Of a stretch of 64,000 nucleotides of DNA, positions 26,253 to 35,187 are shown one piece after another. The position numbers and the translations under genes were made by a program. Position 1 is the first letter of the stretch. Every line of letters begins with the position of its first letter. The DNA comes from Massilia endophytica (GTDB taxonomy: Bacteria; Pseudomonadota; Gammaproteobacteria; Burkholderiales; Burkholderiaceae_D), in the NCBI RefSeq assembly GCF_021165955.1, contig NZ_CP088952.1, positions 3,596,001-3,660,000 of the forward strand. The letters are read 5' to 3'. Under the pieces are notes generated by a model that had not been told where the DNA came from, did no database searches, and worked only from the letters and a program-made list of their open reading frames with translations.

Positions 26253-27221
26253 CTACTGCGCGGGCGCTGGAGTCTCATCCAGCAGGGTGGTTTCGAGCAG
26301 CCTTGAAAGGTCTTCGCGCAAGGCCTGAAGCCGGGGCGCGGCTTCGGGCCGGTTCAGCTTTTCCGCCGCCTGTATCTTCGCTTCCGCACAGGCGCGCTTG
26401 CGTTGCGCGATGCAGCTGCGGGCCTCGTCCAGCAGGTTCTCGGCGCGCATGGTGTCGATGCGCGCGAACAAGGCATCGGTTTCCGCGTCCTCGCCCCACT
26501 TGGCGGTGAAAGCCTTCAACCGGGTTGCCGCGCGGTCGGGCGCGTTGGATTTCAATGCGCCGTTCAGCACGGGCTGCAGTTCGGTCCAGGCCTTCGCCCG
26601 CTGCCGTGCCTTGTCGCAGGCCGGCGCCGCATCGTTGATCGCCTGCTGCACACGCTGGAGCTGTTCCGCCGACGCCTTCGCGGTCTTCAATTCCGCCAGC
26701 CCGGCGCGCGCATCGCCAATGCGGCAGCCGCCAGCCTGCGCAATTGCTTCGGCAACGCGGCCTTCGAACTTCTTCGTCCGGTTCTCCGGCCTCACCATCA
26801 GCCAGATGGCCAGCAGGAGCAAGGCGACAACGACCCAGGTGCCCTTCCCCACGGGCTCGCGCACCGGAGGCCGGGCCGCGCGTGGCGCGCTGCTCTCCTG
26901 CGCAGGTGCGGCGGCCGGTGGGGCCGCCGCATCTGCCGTGGCCTGCGCTGTCTCGCGTTCCTGTGCGGCCCGCCCGGCAGACGCCCGCCCCGCCGCAGCG
27001 CGGTAAGCGGCCACGCGTTCGGCGGCTGCCATGTCGGCAGCGGCCCGCTCCGCCGCTTGCCGGCCGGCTGGTGCGATGTCCTGCGCAAGGTCCGGCGCAC
27101 GGGCCGCTGCCGGAGGCGCGGCTGTGCCTTGCTGCCGTACGCCGCAGTAGGGGCAGAAGTTCACCGCGCGCGGGAAGGTCTTCCCGCACTCGCTGTTCAC
27201 GCAGGCATGAAGCTCGGTCAC
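26253..27221 (-). CDS. Zinc-ribbon membrane protein, last gene of the tubulin-like operon
   Basis: A 322-residue protein. An N-terminal zinc ribbon uses Cys7 and Cys12 (CVNSEC) with Cys23 and Cys26 (CPYC). A long Ala-rich low-complexity linker follows (about 35-125), then one transmembrane helix (WVVVALLLLAIWLMV), then a helical domain of about 170 residues with several cysteines, probably across the membrane. It begins 9 bp after the tubulin-like gene stops, which indicates co-transcription. I do not recognise the C-terminal domain. The topology suggests an adaptor linking a cytoplasmic zinc ribbon to an external domain. Confidence 0.75.
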   Translation of the reverse strand: MTELHACVNSECGKTFPRAVNFCPYCGVRQQGTAAPPAAARAPDLAQDIAPAGRQAAERAAADMAAAERVAAYRAAAGRASAGRAAQERETAQATADAAAPPAAAPAQESSAPRAARPPVREPVGKGTWVVVALLLLAIWLMVRPENRTKKFEGRVAEAIAQAGGCRIGDARAGLAELKTAKASAEQLQRVQQAINDAAPACDKARQRAKAWTELQPVLNGALKSNAPDRAATRLKAFTAKWGEDAETDALFARIDTMRAENLLDEARSCIAQRKRACAEAKIQAAEKLNRPEAAPRLQALREDLSRLLETTLLDETPAPAQ

Positions 27222-27230
27222 CGCTGCTCC

Positions 27231-30200
27231 TTATTCCGGGTCGGGAATATCGTCCTGCGGATCGGGAATCGCGCCTTCGAAGAGCGCCGCGACCTCAGGC
27301 AGCTCGGCGGCCGTCTTCCACTGGTCCACATGCGGCACCCAGCGCATATTCCACAGCTTCGTTCCACGCACGATCTCGCCGCGCGCAATGCGCTGCGCCA
27401 GCTCCTGCAGGTTGAATGGCCCCTGCTGTACCCGGTCGAGGAAGACCTTGTACAGCGAGTCAGGCGCCAGCGGCGGCGCGCTGCCGAAGATGGAAACCGC
27501 GGCGGACTCGCTGGCCAGGTACTCGGGCCGCAGCACGCGCTTGTCCGCCTGCTGCTGCACCTCCCAGCTGTAGCTGTCGCTGGCCGATCCGGGAACGATC
27601 TCGCTCCACTGCGCGAGCGATTCCATGGCCCGCTCCTCGCTGGCGGGACCAAGCGCAGGATCGGAAGCGTGCGCGCGGCGCAGCCAGGCGTCGTGCAGCC
27701 GCCGTGCCGTAATGTTCGGCAGCGAGGGCGACGGCAGTTCGGCGCCCGTTTCATCGACCTCCAGGCGCGGCTGGTATACGCGCAGCTGATAGTGCCGCAT
27801 GAGGGTGGCCAGCAGCAGCATCTGGTGCGGCCCCATCCTGCCCAGGCGCTGCTGGACGGCGGCAATCAACTGATCGCGGTAGTAAGGCGGCAGGCCGTTG
27901 GACCGTATTGCGAACTCATTCCCGATCTGCAGCCACTCGCCCGATCCGCGCTCCACCTCGAACAGATACTGGCCGTGCGGCTGGAAGCTCGCTTCCCGGT
28001 CCGCCAGGTCCGCCTTGCGGCGCAACACGCCCAGCGCTACGGCCTGCAGGAACCATTCATAGTCGTCCGCCAGCCGGTTCAGTTCATCCATGCTCGGCGA
28101 AATGGGGTGGCGGAAGCGCGTGGAATCGAAATGCAGGTGTGTGGGAATCTTCGGGTTCTCGATCTGGTAGGACGTGCGCCAGGTCGGCAGGCCGCGCAGC
28201 ACTGTCATGGGGAAGCCGGAAAGCTCGATGTAGCAGACCGCCCGGCCGCCGATGCCCGTGTTGACCAGGTTGAGCAGGTCGCCGTGGAAAAAGCCTGTTG
28301 GCACGGCAGCCCGCAGCTCGCCTTCCAGCCTGCGCCAGGCATGGGCGTCCGCCACGCCGATGAAGCACTTGAACTGGTCGGCGTTCGGCGTGTACTCGGC
28401 GCCGAAACGCGCGTTCACCCATGGCATGGCGCTGCGTATCCATTCGTTGAAGATGCGCTGGCGCTCCTGCGGCGTGAGCGTCAGCAGCCTTTCGAGCAGC
28501 GGGTCCGTGGCGGGCGCATCGCCCGGCTGCACGGTCGCCAGCTGCACTTGCGCGCGGCGGAACAGCTTGAGAAGCAGTGAGGCGCGCAGCTTCTCCTCGC
28601 CCAGCTGCGGGAACAGGCGCGCGGAACCGCCGAATTCGCGCAGCACCTCCTCGCTCCAGGCGCTCACATCGCCGCTCAGGCGCACCGGCTCCGGCGGCGT
28701 ATCGCTGGCCAGCTTCATATAGGTGGCGTGTTCGTGCTGGGCGTCCGCCCGCAGCTGGGCAATGCGCTGGTCCACTGCGCCCAGCATCGCCTCCACGCTG
28801 CGGCGGCCTTCCTGGAATTCCCCTGCAATGCCTGTCCATTCCCCCCGGCCCTTCTCGTCCACCGTGCGGATATCGCCCAGCCAGAGCGACATCTCCTTCA
28901 GCAGGACGATGGCCTGCCCTGCCGCCACGGCGAGCATGTGGAAGCGCAGATAGTCCGAGAGGTCGCGCTTCAGGTGCGCCATCACTTCGCGCGACTGCTG
29001 TTCCCGCCCCAGCAGCTTGCCGGAGGCCTGGGTGAGATTGTTCAGCGACTCCTCCACCTGGCGGGTGCGCAGCACATCGCGCATCTCCCGGTAGCGCAGC
29101 GCATTGCGTTCCATGTGCGGCAGGTCGCGCTGCGCCAGGCGCCCCTTGACCTGCTCCAGCAGGGAGAGCACGAACTCCAGGCCGCCCTGCTTGCGGTCGT
29201 CCAGCAGGGCGTAAAGGCGGCTGCGCACGCGCTCCTTCAGCCGCACCGCCAGTTCGCTGGTGTGGCGCTTCAGCCTGTCCTCGCTCGTCTCCGCCGTGGC
29301 GCCCGCCTCGCGGATGGCGTCGCGTTCCAGCTGCGGCAGCAGTTCGGCCACCTTTTCGCGCCACACTTTCAGGTCGTAGCCCGCCATGATGCGGTCGATC
29401 TCCATCTGCACCTTGCTCTCGACCCGCTCCAGCAGGGAGCGCTCGTCCTTGTCCTGCAGGAGCTGGCCGACCAGCGCGTATTCGTGGAAGGGCGTCGTAT
29501 CCACGGTTCCCCGGCGGAAGTCCGGGAACTCGTCGAATGGCTGCTCGCTCATCGCCATGTGCTCGCGCATGAAGACGTCGCGCTCCTGGTCCCCGGCCCG
29601 CCGCGCAGGCGCGCCATCGCTGCCCATCACGCCGAAGAAGGCCTTCACCATCAGCCCCGCGAGCTCGTAGGCGCGTATGTCCTCGCGCAGGCTTTGCTGG
29701 GTATCGAGCACCGACTGCCCGAAGGCCGAGTACACCTTCGAGTACGAAAGGCGCATGTCGCCGAAGCGCTGCTCCGGCACACGCGGATTGAAAGGCCCCA
29801 GCTTGTGCTGCTGCTGGTTGACCGCGACGGAGCGCTTGCGGTTGGCGAAATCGGCGGAAGCGAAGTCTTCGAACAGGGAGTCCGCCACCATCTGGTACAC
29901 GTCCTTCACGTCCAGCGTGGCCTTGTTGGCGAGGTTGGCCGTATCGACCAGGTACACGTCGTCGAAAGGCGCGCCACGGCCTGTCAGGCTGTCCGGGTCC
30001 GCCCAGCGAACATGAGCGTTCATGTCGCGCATGGCCGTTTCCAGTTCCATCAGCGTGGCGTAGGCATTGGCCTCGGTGCGTTCCTTGTTGGCGCGGGCAT
30101 AGCCGGTGGGCATGAACATCACCGCGTCCACCTGGCTGTCCGCCACCTCCTGCCGGGCGATGGCCTTGGCGATCCAGCCCAGGTCCATCATCGTTCCCGC

Positions 30201-30809
30201 CCCGGTGCCGCCCGCGTTGGAGCCGATCACCACAATGCGGAACTTCGACGTATCCACCTGCAGGCCGAGGCGCTGGTAGTTTTCCTTGCGCTCCTGGCCC
30301 GCGTTCCCGCTCAGGAAATTGAGCGCACCCTTGATGCGGCCGCGCAGCTTGGGATATTTGTCGTACAGGTAGAGCCGCGCCACGGCGCGGATCTGGCCCG
30401 CTCCCTTGGACGGATCGATACCCAGGGAACGCAGCTTCTTCGGCCGCAGCGGCATCCAGCTTTCGATCAGGGGGAAGCGCGCCAGGCTGTCGTCCGACTC
30501 GTGGTACTGCTGCAGATCGATCGGTTCGACCAGCCTTTCCTCGTCGCTGAGTTTCACCAGCTCGTACCACGGGTCGGTGCGCTGCGATTTGCCCTCGTCG
30601 ATCACCGCGCCGCTATCGAGGTCGATATGCAGGAAGCGCGCAACGGGAAAGTCGCCGATGGCGTCAACGCGGGTGGGATGGTGGCGGTTCCACACTGCGG
30701 ACAGAATGCGCCTGCGGATGCGCATCAGCACTTCCATGCCCGTGCCGCCCGCGCCGATGAACAGCGTGGGCCGCAGGTCTACCTTGAGTTCCGTCTTCTT
30801 CTCGTCCAT
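27231..30809 (-). CDS. Tubulin-like (Tubulin_2-type) protein with C-terminal GYF_2-like domain
   Basis: A 1192-residue protein of the bacterial tubulin-like family (Pfam Tubulin_2). The N-terminal domain has a glycine loop FIGAGGTGMEVLMRIRRRI (residues 17-35) and the tubulin-type signature GGTGAGT at 200-206, matching the GTP-phosphate loop of tubulin/FtsZ. A long helical middle (about 400-750) follows, rich in RxKxxLxxL coiled-coil patterns. The C-terminal 75 residues (LYKVFLDRVQQGPFNLQELA then GTKLWNMRWVP) resemble a GYF_2 domain, a protein-binding module. It is the largest member of a tight five-gene operon (gaps of -4 to 9 bp). No catalytic T7 loop was located by eye. Biological role unknown; polymer formation is only an inference. 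Confidence 0.82.
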   Translation of the reverse strand: MDEKKTELKVDLRPTLFIGAGGTGMEVLMRIRRRILSAVWNRHHPTRVDAIGDFPVARFLHIDLDSGAVIDEGKSQRTDPWYELVKLSDEERLVEPIDLQQYHESDDSLARFPLIESWMPLRPKKLRSLGIDPSKGAGQIRAVARLYLYDKYPKLRGRIKGALNFLSGNAGQERKENYQRLGLQVDTSKFRIVVIGSNAGGTGAGTMMDLGWIAKAIARQEVADSQVDAVMFMPTGYARANKERTEANAYATLMELETAMRDMNAHVRWADPDSLTGRGAPFDDVYLVDTANLANKATLDVKDVYQMVADSLFEDFASADFANRKRSVAVNQQQHKLGPFNPRVPEQRFGDMRLSYSKVYSAFGQSVLDTQQSLREDIRAYELAGLMVKAFFGVMGSDGAPARRAGDQERDVFMREHMAMSEQPFDEFPDFRRGTVDTTPFHEYALVGQLLQDKDERSLLERVESKVQMEIDRIMAGYDLKVWREKVAELLPQLERDAIREAGATAETSEDRLKRHTSELAVRLKERVRSRLYALLDDRKQGGLEFVLSLLEQVKGRLAQRDLPHMERNALRYREMRDVLRTRQVEESLNNLTQASGKLLGREQQSREVMAHLKRDLSDYLRFHMLAVAAGQAIVLLKEMSLWLGDIRTVDEKGRGEWTGIAGEFQEGRRSVEAMLGAVDQRIAQLRADAQHEHATYMKLASDTPPEPVRLSGDVSAWSEEVLREFGGSARLFPQLGEEKLRASLLLKLFRRAQVQLATVQPGDAPATDPLLERLLTLTPQERQRIFNEWIRSAMPWVNARFGAEYTPNADQFKCFIGVADAHAWRRLEGELRAAVPTGFFHGDLLNLVNTGIGGRAVCYIELSGFPMTVLRGLPTWRTSYQIENPKIPTHLHFDSTRFRHPISPSMDELNRLADDYEWFLQAVALGVLRRKADLADREASFQPHGQYLFEVERGSGEWLQIGNEFAIRSNGLPPYYRDQLIAAVQQRLGRMGPHQMLLLATLMRHYQLRVYQPRLEVDETGAELPSPSLPNITARRLHDAWLRRAHASDPALGPASEERAMESLAQWSEIVPGSASDSYSWEVQQQADKRVLRPEYLASESAAVSIFGSAPPLAPDSLYKVFLDRVQQGPFNLQELAQRIARGEIVRGTKLWNMRWVPHVDQWKTAAELPEVAALFEGAIPDPQDDIPDPE

Positions 30810-30818
30810 GGGCGTCTC

Positions 30819-31256
30819 CTAGCGGCGGCCGGTAATGAAGGCGCCCACCAGCGCGGCGATGCCGAACACCAGCAAGGTGCCGGTGACGGCGAGATTCAGG
30901 AACTTGCTTGCATTGAGCAGGCCCAGTACGACCGCCGCGCTCAGGAAGGAGAGGCCGAAGAACATCAGCCAGCCCGCCGTGTCGGCGGACGCGGGCGACA
31001 CGCGCTTGCGCACCAGGTGGTTGGCATAGGCGTTCCGCGCCAGGAAGAACACCAGCAGCAGCACCACGAATATCCCGCTGCCGATGGCGATGTCGCGCGT
31101 TGAGGTATCGGTGGCAGGCGCCCCGGCGACCGGCGCGACCTCGATGGGCGTTCCCGCTGCCGGAGGCGGCGTGGTGGAGAGCGCAGGATTGGAGCCATCC
31201 GGCGCCTTCGGGGACTTGCTGTCGGGGACTTTGAATCCTGGATCTGGTGTCTGCAT
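30819..31256 (-). CDS. Small multi-helix membrane protein in the tubulin-like operon
   Basis: A 145-residue protein with a proline/alanine-rich cytoplasmic N-terminus (about 60 residues) and three predicted transmembrane helices (IAIGSGIFVVLLLVFFLA, LMFFGLSFLSAAVVLGLL, LAVTGTLLVFGIAALVGAFI). The ATG at 31256 has a GAGGACACC ribosome-binding site; a start at 31274 overlapping the previous gene is possible. It precedes the tubulin-like gene by 9 bp. I do not recognise the family. It is a candidate membrane anchor for the tubulin-like protein. Confidence 0.7.
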   Translation of the reverse strand: MQTPDPGFKVPDSKSPKAPDGSNPALSTTPPPAAGTPIEVAPVAGAPATDTSTRDIAIGSGIFVVLLLVFFLARNAYANHLVRKRVSPASADTAGWLMFFGLSFLSAAVVLGLLNASKFLNLAVTGTLLVFGIAALVGAFITGRR

Positions 31257-31263
31257 GGTGTCC

Positions 31264-32748
31264 TCATTTGCCAAGGCGGACCTGCGCGCCCTCGCGCACG
31301 TCCGCCAGCTGGTTACCGAAAACGGTGGTGTGAAGCGTTGCCGCCTGCATGCCGGTGCGATCGTAGAGCGGCGTGCGCGCGCCGGGCTTGGCGCGCACGG
31401 TACGGGGTTCTCCGTCTATGGTGAGGAGAACCTTGCGCGGCCTCGTCATGGCCACCGTCGCCGCTGCGGCGGCGCCCAGCAGGGCTAGCGCGGCGCCTGC
31501 CGCCATGGCCAGCGGCGCCATGCCGTAATGAACGCGCACCTCAAGCGGCAGCGTGGCGCGCGAACCCTGTATCTGCGCGGGCGGCGTGAAGATCTCTGGC
31601 AGCGGATCGCCTGGAAAGAGCGCCGCCATGCGCTGCCGGAACGCCTGCGACAGTTCGAGTTTCTGGTCCGCGAGCTGGACCTCGATGCGTGCCGGCAGAA
31701 CCTGCGCGGAACCTGCCGAACGCAAGGCCTGCAGGGACCACTTGCCTGGCAGCTCCCCAAGCGGCAGCGGCATGGCGGAAGCCATGGCCTGCGGCTTGCC
31801 GGGGCTGAGCGCGGTGATAGCGCCATGTTCCAGCCGGATCGGCGCTTCACTGCCTGCGATATCTGCGCGGGCCGCGATCCTCGCGTGTGCGATGGTGTAG
31901 GGATAGATGGCGTTCTCCATGCGCCAGGCGATGCGTGCCGAAGCGCCTTGCGCGGCCCCGGTATCGGCATCGATGTCCGCGCGCAGCAGGCCATTGGGCA
32001 GCGTGCTGAAGGCAACGCCCGGCAGGTTCTCCACCTTCGCGGGCAGCAGGCGCACGGTGTCCTGGTCCAGGGGCTTGAGGCGCGCAGGCGGCTCGGTGAT
32101 CACCTGCTGCACGCGGCCGCTGGCCATCAGGCGGTCCAGCTCGCGCGCCCCTTCCTCCTGCACGGCAAACACGTACACCATCAAACCGTTCGCGCTGTAG
32201 CTGGCGCCATGCACCGGCATATGCAGGGGAAAGGCGAGCGCCTTGCGGATTGCGCCGCCCTCGTGGATCAGCTGATAGAACTCGCGGTTGCGGCGCGCCG
32301 TGGCCTGGTCGTTGTTCGGACTGTTGCGGTTATTGGTGAAGAGCCACACGAGGCCGGGCTTGCCGCCCAGCGCCACGTCCATGGACGCGCGCACGGCCTC
32401 GCCAAGGTCCGTATCGGCCAGCGCGCTGCTGCCCGGTTTGCGCGCCACGGCCAGCGATGCGAGGGCGTTCGCGATGGCGTCGCGCGGCGGCTTCGCATCC
32501 ACCTTCAGCGCCAGCAGGGCCCTGGGCGAAGGCGCGCCGGGAAGGCTCTGGTTGAAGGAGGCCATCACCAGCGCATCGCCAGGCTGCACGGCCGCCAGCG
32601 CAACCTCGCGCACCAGCGCCTTGTACTGCGAGGCCGGGTCGCTGTAGAACGGTTCCATCCAGCCCGAGTTCTGGACCAGGAACACGTGCGATACGGCGCC
32701 TGCGGGTGCGGCGGCCGCGCAGCACAGCGCGAACAGCAGCGCCTTCAT
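31264..32748 (-). CDS. Exported vWA-like protein with degenerate metal site
   Basis: A 494-residue protein with a Sec signal (MKALLFALCCAAAAPAGAVS). The next strand HVFLVQNSGWMEPFY looks like the first strand of a von Willebrand A domain, but the usual DxSxS metal motif is replaced by QNSGW. Matching vWA features follow: DALVMASFN and GLVWLFTNNRNSPN. A second beta-rich region and one transmembrane helix near residue 415 (PLAMAAGAALALLGAAAAA) come before a short C-terminal domain (VLLTIDGEPRTVRAKPGA). It overlaps the upstream gene by 4 bp. The main domain is expected to be periplasmic. Function unknown. Confidence 0.75.
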   Translation of the reverse strand: MKALLFALCCAAAAPAGAVSHVFLVQNSGWMEPFYSDPASQYKALVREVALAAVQPGDALVMASFNQSLPGAPSPRALLALKVDAKPPRDAIANALASLAVARKPGSSALADTDLGEAVRASMDVALGGKPGLVWLFTNNRNSPNNDQATARRNREFYQLIHEGGAIRKALAFPLHMPVHGASYSANGLMVYVFAVQEEGARELDRLMASGRVQQVITEPPARLKPLDQDTVRLLPAKVENLPGVAFSTLPNGLLRADIDADTGAAQGASARIAWRMENAIYPYTIAHARIAARADIAGSEAPIRLEHGAITALSPGKPQAMASAMPLPLGELPGKWSLQALRSAGSAQVLPARIEVQLADQKLELSQAFRQRMAALFPGDPLPEIFTPPAQIQGSRATLPLEVRVHYGMAPLAMAAGAALALLGAAAAATVAMTRPRKVLLTIDGEPRTVRAKPGARTPLYDRTGMQAATLHTTVFGNQLADVREGAQVRLGK

Positions 32749-34259
32749 GGCTCCTCCCCAAGACGCCAGCCACGGATATGGTTCCAGGACGGGTGATGCA
32801 GCCAGAGACAGTCGTTATGCACGAAGGGCAGGCAGTCCGCCGGATGCCGCAGGCGCACGATTTCGTCCAGGATCACATTACGCTGCCCCACCCACTCGAA
32901 CAGGGTGCGGGGCAGCAGCTCGCCGCTGAGCGCCGCCTCCGCCTTGCCGGTATAGCCCTCGATGCGCAGCACCAGGCCGGAAGGCTGGCTGCGCGTGGCC
33001 GAGATGTTCTCCAGCAGCGGCAGCACGAGGGCATCGCCATGGCGCTGGTCTTCCACGTCTTCCACCGACCAGGGATCGTTCTTGACCTGGTGCCCGCGCC
33101 GGAACAGCAGCGTATTGAAGCCGAGGCGCGCGCCGTCGATGGGCTGCACCTGCCCTCCGGCGCGGCCCAGCTCGCGAAAGGAATAGCTCTCGCCGTCGTG
33201 CCCGATCAGCCACAGGCGGCCGTCGCGGCTGCGGGCGGGGCCGCCGAACTGCAGGCGCGGCTTCCACGGGAAGGGCCAGGCCAGCCATTGCGGCGCGCGT
33301 CCCGGATGCCACAGCAGATGGCCGCGCTCATGCAGCCACACGAGGGCGCCGTCATAGCTGTAGGGCCGGGACCAGCCACTGTCAGGCACCTCTGAACCGT
33401 TGACCGGGAGGGATTCCGGATCGGCGCCATCCGCCAGCGCTGTCCACAGGCGCGGCCCCTCCGGGGCAGCCACAAGGCAGGCGATATAGCGGCCGGCCGC
33501 GCCCGGGCTGGACGCCAGCGGCGCGTGCAGCACGGCTTCCGTGCGGAAGCTTTCGTTGACGGGATTGACGAGCAGGCGATACAGGCCGCCATCGCCCGGC
33601 AGCAGTCCCACCTCGCCCCGCCTTCCGCCGGATGCAGGCAGCCAGGCAAAGGCGGAGCGCTCGAAGCGCAGTTGCGCCGCGCCCTCTTCCGGCGCCAGCA
33701 GTTGCCAATGGCTGGCGCAGGGGTCCCAGTACTGCAGCACATTGCGCGTGTAGGCCAGCGCCAGCAGGCGCTGCGCAGCAAAACCGAAGGTGCCGGAGAT
33801 GAAGGCGCTGACTGCATTCGGCGGCACGGGCAGGCGCAGCTCGGCCTGGCCCACCGCAGGCTCGGGCGCCCGCTTCTCCAGCGCCTGCGCCAAGGGAGCG
33901 GAAGTGAGCGGCAGTCCCTGCGGCGCGTGCTTGGGCAAAGGCCAGGCGCTGGCAGGAAGCGCGGCGGTGCCGGGCGGCGCGGCCCAGGCCGGGATGAGGC
34001 GCGGGGCATCGCCCGCCTGCAGCAAGGGAGCGCCGCAATCGGGGCAGAACGCAAAATTTTCGGGGAAGATCGCCGCGTGATCGCAGCTCGCTGGAAGCGC
34101 TGCGCCGAGCACGGCCGCCACATCTGCCAGGCGTCCGCGTGCGTGAGCCCAGGCGACGGGACTCAGTTCCCTGCTGCGTTCCAGTTCAAAGCGGCTGGAC
34201 CCCGTGCCCGGCGCGTGTTCGAGCCAGGCACTGTCTTCGCTGTGCCATCTGTATGCCAT
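32745..34259 (-). CDS. Uncharacterised cytoplasmic protein with a CxxC knuckle, first gene of the tubulin-like operon
   Basis: A 504-residue protein with no signal peptide. Near residue 72, FAFCPDCGAPLLQ forms half of a zinc-ribbon-like knuckle. Many Trp/Gly-rich strands (LALAYTRNVLQYWDPCASHW, LLWHPGRAPQWLAWPFPW, GRLWLIGHDGESYSF) suggest a beta-propeller-like fold in the rest. I do not recognise a family. It is the promoter-proximal gene, overlapping the vWA-like gene by 4 bp, so it is coupled to the whole set. A possible -10 box TATGAT lies at 34328-34333 on the minus strand, with a weak -35. Confidence 0.72.
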   Translation of the reverse strand: MAYRWHSEDSAWLEHAPGTGSSRFELERSRELSPVAWAHARGRLADVAAVLGAALPASCDHAAIFPENFAFCPDCGAPLLQAGDAPRLIPAWAAPPGTAALPASAWPLPKHAPQGLPLTSAPLAQALEKRAPEPAVGQAELRLPVPPNAVSAFISGTFGFAAQRLLALAYTRNVLQYWDPCASHWQLLAPEEGAAQLRFERSAFAWLPASGGRRGEVGLLPGDGGLYRLLVNPVNESFRTEAVLHAPLASSPGAAGRYIACLVAAPEGPRLWTALADGADPESLPVNGSEVPDSGWSRPYSYDGALVWLHERGHLLWHPGRAPQWLAWPFPWKPRLQFGGPARSRDGRLWLIGHDGESYSFRELGRAGGQVQPIDGARLGFNTLLFRRGHQVKNDPWSVEDVEDQRHGDALVLPLLENISATRSQPSGLVLRIEGYTGKAEAALSGELLPRTLFEWVGQRNVILDEIVRLRHPADCLPFVHNDCLWLHHPSWNHIRGWRLGEEP

Positions 34260-34346
34260 GTTTCATCCGGTCTGTTCGACTGCATTGAACACAAGCTCTG
34301 CCTTGGCGAGCGCGTGCTGCTGGGCCCATCATAACGCATCCGGATG

Positions 34347-34379
34347 AAAAAACTACGCCCCGCAGGAAGCGGGGCGTAG
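34347..34379 (-). terminator. Rho-independent terminator of the Cache-domain gene
   Basis: On the minus strand an 11-bp stem (CTACGCCCCGC, loop of 5, GCGGGGCGTAG) is followed by T6. It lies 39 bp after the Cache-domain stop and separates that gene from the tubulin-like operon downstream. Confidence 0.88.
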
Positions 34380-34417
34380 AAAGATATTAGGCGCAAGTTA
34401 CGCGCAAATAGCGGAAA

Positions 34418-34894
34418 TTATTTATAAATACCAACTCCAATCAGCACATCGCCCGCCTTCTCGACGTAAGTGGACTTATCTTCGAGATTCTTGCTGACCG
34501 AATTCGGCCATTTATATGACACCCAGCCCTTGCCGGCGGGGCTGCCGGCGATCTTCAGGAACTCCTTGATGGGGTAAACCCCGCCCGCATTCAGCTCCAC
34601 CAGGTTCTTGTTCACCATTTTCGGGTTCTGGCCGTGGGCCAGGGCCACGCCGCGTTCATCGCCGGTGGTGCCGAACATGAAGACATACAGGTCGCCGTTG
34701 ATGAACTCGCCTTTCGGATCGTTGAAGGCGGCAATCGCCTTGGCGCGGCCGTTCTTTTCCAGATAGGCGACCGCTTTCTTGACCATGGCCACCGCCTCGT
34801 CGGCCGTGCCGCGATGGGTGGATTGGGCGGAAGCGGAGCCGCCGACAGCGAGGGCAAACAGGGCCAGCAGCAGGTGACGGAACAGGTATTTCAT
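34418..34894 (-). CDS. Secreted single-Cache domain protein (sCache_2)
   Basis: A 158-residue exported protein with a signal peptide (MKYLFRHLLLALFALAVGGS, cleavage near SASAQ). The mature part is a single Cache domain: EAVAMVKKAVAYLEKNGRAK, then FINGDLYVFMFG, then KGWVSYKWPNSVSKNLEDKS. Such stand-alone Cache proteins bind small ligands in the periplasm, often carboxylates, and may feed a chemoreceptor or kinase. The ATG at 34894 is chosen because the signal begins there; a longer frame from 34966 has no signal. Monocistronic, ended by a strong terminator. Confidence 0.9.
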   Translation of the reverse strand: MKYLFRHLLLALFALAVGGSASAQSTHRGTADEAVAMVKKAVAYLEKNGRAKAIAAFNDPKGEFINGDLYVFMFGTTGDERGVALAHGQNPKMVNKNLVELNAGGVYPIKEFLKIAGSPAGKGWVSYKWPNSVSKNLEDKSTYVEKAGDVLIGVGIYK

Positions 34895-35187
34895 AGCGAT
34901 GTATCTCCTCGTTTTGGAATGTCTTCTTGACCGGACTTCGTCGAGCCCGTGATTCCAGAGTAGCACATGCTCTCAGGCAATAATCCGCCAGAGCGTGAAT
35001 ATTCACACTGCATACAACAACCGTGAATCACCTTCCTCAGAGCCAAGCACGAAATTGACATAGATTTAATTTCGATATTTTTATAACAACATCCTGTGAG
35101 CTTGAACAGGCTGCGATTTGCCGCCCCATCTACGATGAACTGGTCTCTCGTCAACGCGAGTTCGGGCCAACATCCACAGGGGGAATC
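34895..35187. other. Intergenic region upstream of the RHS genes
   Basis: A divergent intergenic stretch, AT-rich in its second half. A TTGACA box lies at 35055-35060 with an A/T-rich stretch (TTATAA at 35081-35086) at a rather long 20-bp spacing, a possible rhs promoter. A GGGGGA ribosome-binding site ends the region. No ORF or hairpin of note. Confidence 0.35.

Noticed and set aside
28728..31103. 791-codon open frame opposite the tubulin-like gene
   Set aside because: Long open antisense frames are common at this GC content; the sense protein has tubulin and GYF-like motifs and operon spacing.
34261..34349. 10-bp inverted repeat TTTCATCCGG / CCGGATGAAA flanking the tubulin-like operon promoter
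   Set aside because: One copy is the ribosome-binding and start region of the first gene and the other abuts the terminator; with short arms 69 bp apart it may well be chance.
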